From Chloroflexota bacterium (lineage in GTDB: Bacteria > Chloroflexota > UBA5177 > JANWHV01), in assembly GCA_028287725.1 (NCBI GenBank), contig JAQBPC010000358.1, positions 1 to 6,351 of the forward strand: a stretch of 6,351 nucleotides of DNA, in the 5' to 3' direction. Position numbers and translations under genes: made by a program. The notes beneath the pieces were generated by a model that ran no database searches, was not told where the DNA came from, and saw only the letters and a list, made by a program, of their open reading frames with translations. This document shows positions 6,058 to 6,351 of the stretch, piece after piece; the first letter of the stretch is position 1, and each line of letters begins with the position of its first letter.

Positions 6058-6101
6058 CGCCGGCCCCCGGACCTGTAATCCACCCAACCCGTCGGGCTCA
6101 T
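6054..6101 (-). other. 15-codon frame bridging the oxidoreductase stop and permease start
   Basis: An ATG at 6101 overlaps the oxidoreductase stop as ATGA. It opens a frame MSPTGWVDYRSGGRR that ends in a TGA at 6056-6054, which itself overlaps the permease GTG as GTGA. It could be a coupling mini-ORF handing ribosomes from one gene to the next. Alternatively it is the real N-terminus of the permease, broken by a one-base indel or sequencing error. Chance is also possible at this length. Confidence 0.3.
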
Positions 6102-6351
6102 TGGGTTCCGGCCTCGTGACCCACGTACGGCTCGCGATCCAGCTCGACTACGAGGCCCGTGTCCGAGGAGCGCTTGAGTCCGAACGCCATCGCCAGGGTT
6201 TGCAGGTTATCGCGCCCGTCACCACGTGGCCGCCGGCCTTCGCGCAGCGCCGCCGCGAACTCGGCCAGCGCGCCGGAAATGCCCGATCCCGGATCGGGAG
6301 GCGTGCCGAACGACTCGAGTAACTCGAACGCTCCCTGAGCGCGGCTCAGAT
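6098..6351 (-). CDS. Gfo/Idh/MocA-family oxidoreductase, C-terminal fragment
   Basis: Only the last 83 residues are inside the window; the gene continues past the right edge, so the NAD(P)-binding Rossmann domain is not visible. The fragment shows the typical tail of this family: ALAEFAAALREGRRPRGDGRDN (27-48) followed by LQTLAMAFGLKRSSDTGLVVEL (49-70). The pattern of a helix, a G-x-x-P-x-x-D-G turn and a final helix-strand is characteristic. These enzymes oxidise or reduce sugars, inositols and sugar derivatives with NAD(P). The position directly upstream of the permeases suggests it acts on the imported compound. The stop at 6100-6098 is followed 40 bases later by the permease GTG. The call rests on the C-terminal pattern alone. 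Confidence 0.8.
   Translation of the reverse strand, partial: LSRAQGAFELLESFGTPPDPGSGISGALAEFAAALREGRRPRGDGRDNLQTLAMAFGLKRSSDTGLVVELDREPYVGHEAGTQ

Overview
This is a GC-rich bacterial window of 6,351 bases. Every convincing gene is on the minus strand, so transcription runs from high to low coordinates. The content is a carbohydrate-type (CUT1) ABC importer with a Gfo/Idh/MocA oxidoreductase upstream, followed by a cupin, a crotonase-fold protein and an acyl-CoA synthetase. Operons built from sugar transporters and Gfo/Idh/MocA enzymes, with a Tat-exported binding protein, are common in Chloroflexota, Actinomycetota and some Alphaproteobacteria. My impression is Chloroflexota-like, but no rRNA or marker gene is present to confirm it.

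Layout in transcription order: (1) 6351-6098, C-terminal 83 residues of a Gfo/Idh/MocA-family oxidoreductase, cut by the right edge; (2) 6057-5185, first CUT1 permease (MalF/UgpA type); (3) 5192-4296, second permease (MalG/UgpE type), overlapping the first by 8 bases; (4) 4193-2862, solute-binding protein with a twin-arginine signal and no lipobox; (5) 2834-2523, single-domain cupin with intact metal ligands; (6) 2522-2254, 269 bases without a gene but dense in inverted repeats; (7) 2253-1465, an ECHDC3-like crotonase-fold protein lacking both catalytic glutamates of enoyl-CoA hydratase; (8) 1445-1, an AMP-forming acyl-CoA synthetase of the acetyl-CoA synthetase type, truncated by the left edge after 481 residues.

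The first five genes look like one tightly packed operon for uptake and first-step oxidation of a sugar, polyol or sugar acid. No ATPase gene is present, so the importer needs one from outside the window or a shared one. The last two genes look like a second two-gene unit that activates an organic acid to its CoA thioester and processes an acyl-CoA. A GC-only hairpin just past the cupin and several further inverted repeats separate the two modules. They may be a terminator plus a structured leader, or the decayed end of an insertion sequence.

The points most worth a second look are the repeat-rich spacer, the crotonase homologue without catalytic glutamates paired with a synthetase whose acetate-gating tryptophan position appears to be glycine, and the start region of the first permease, where a 15-codon reading frame bridges the upstream stop and the likely GTG start. 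I found no CRISPR array, tRNA, rRNA or intact mobile element.
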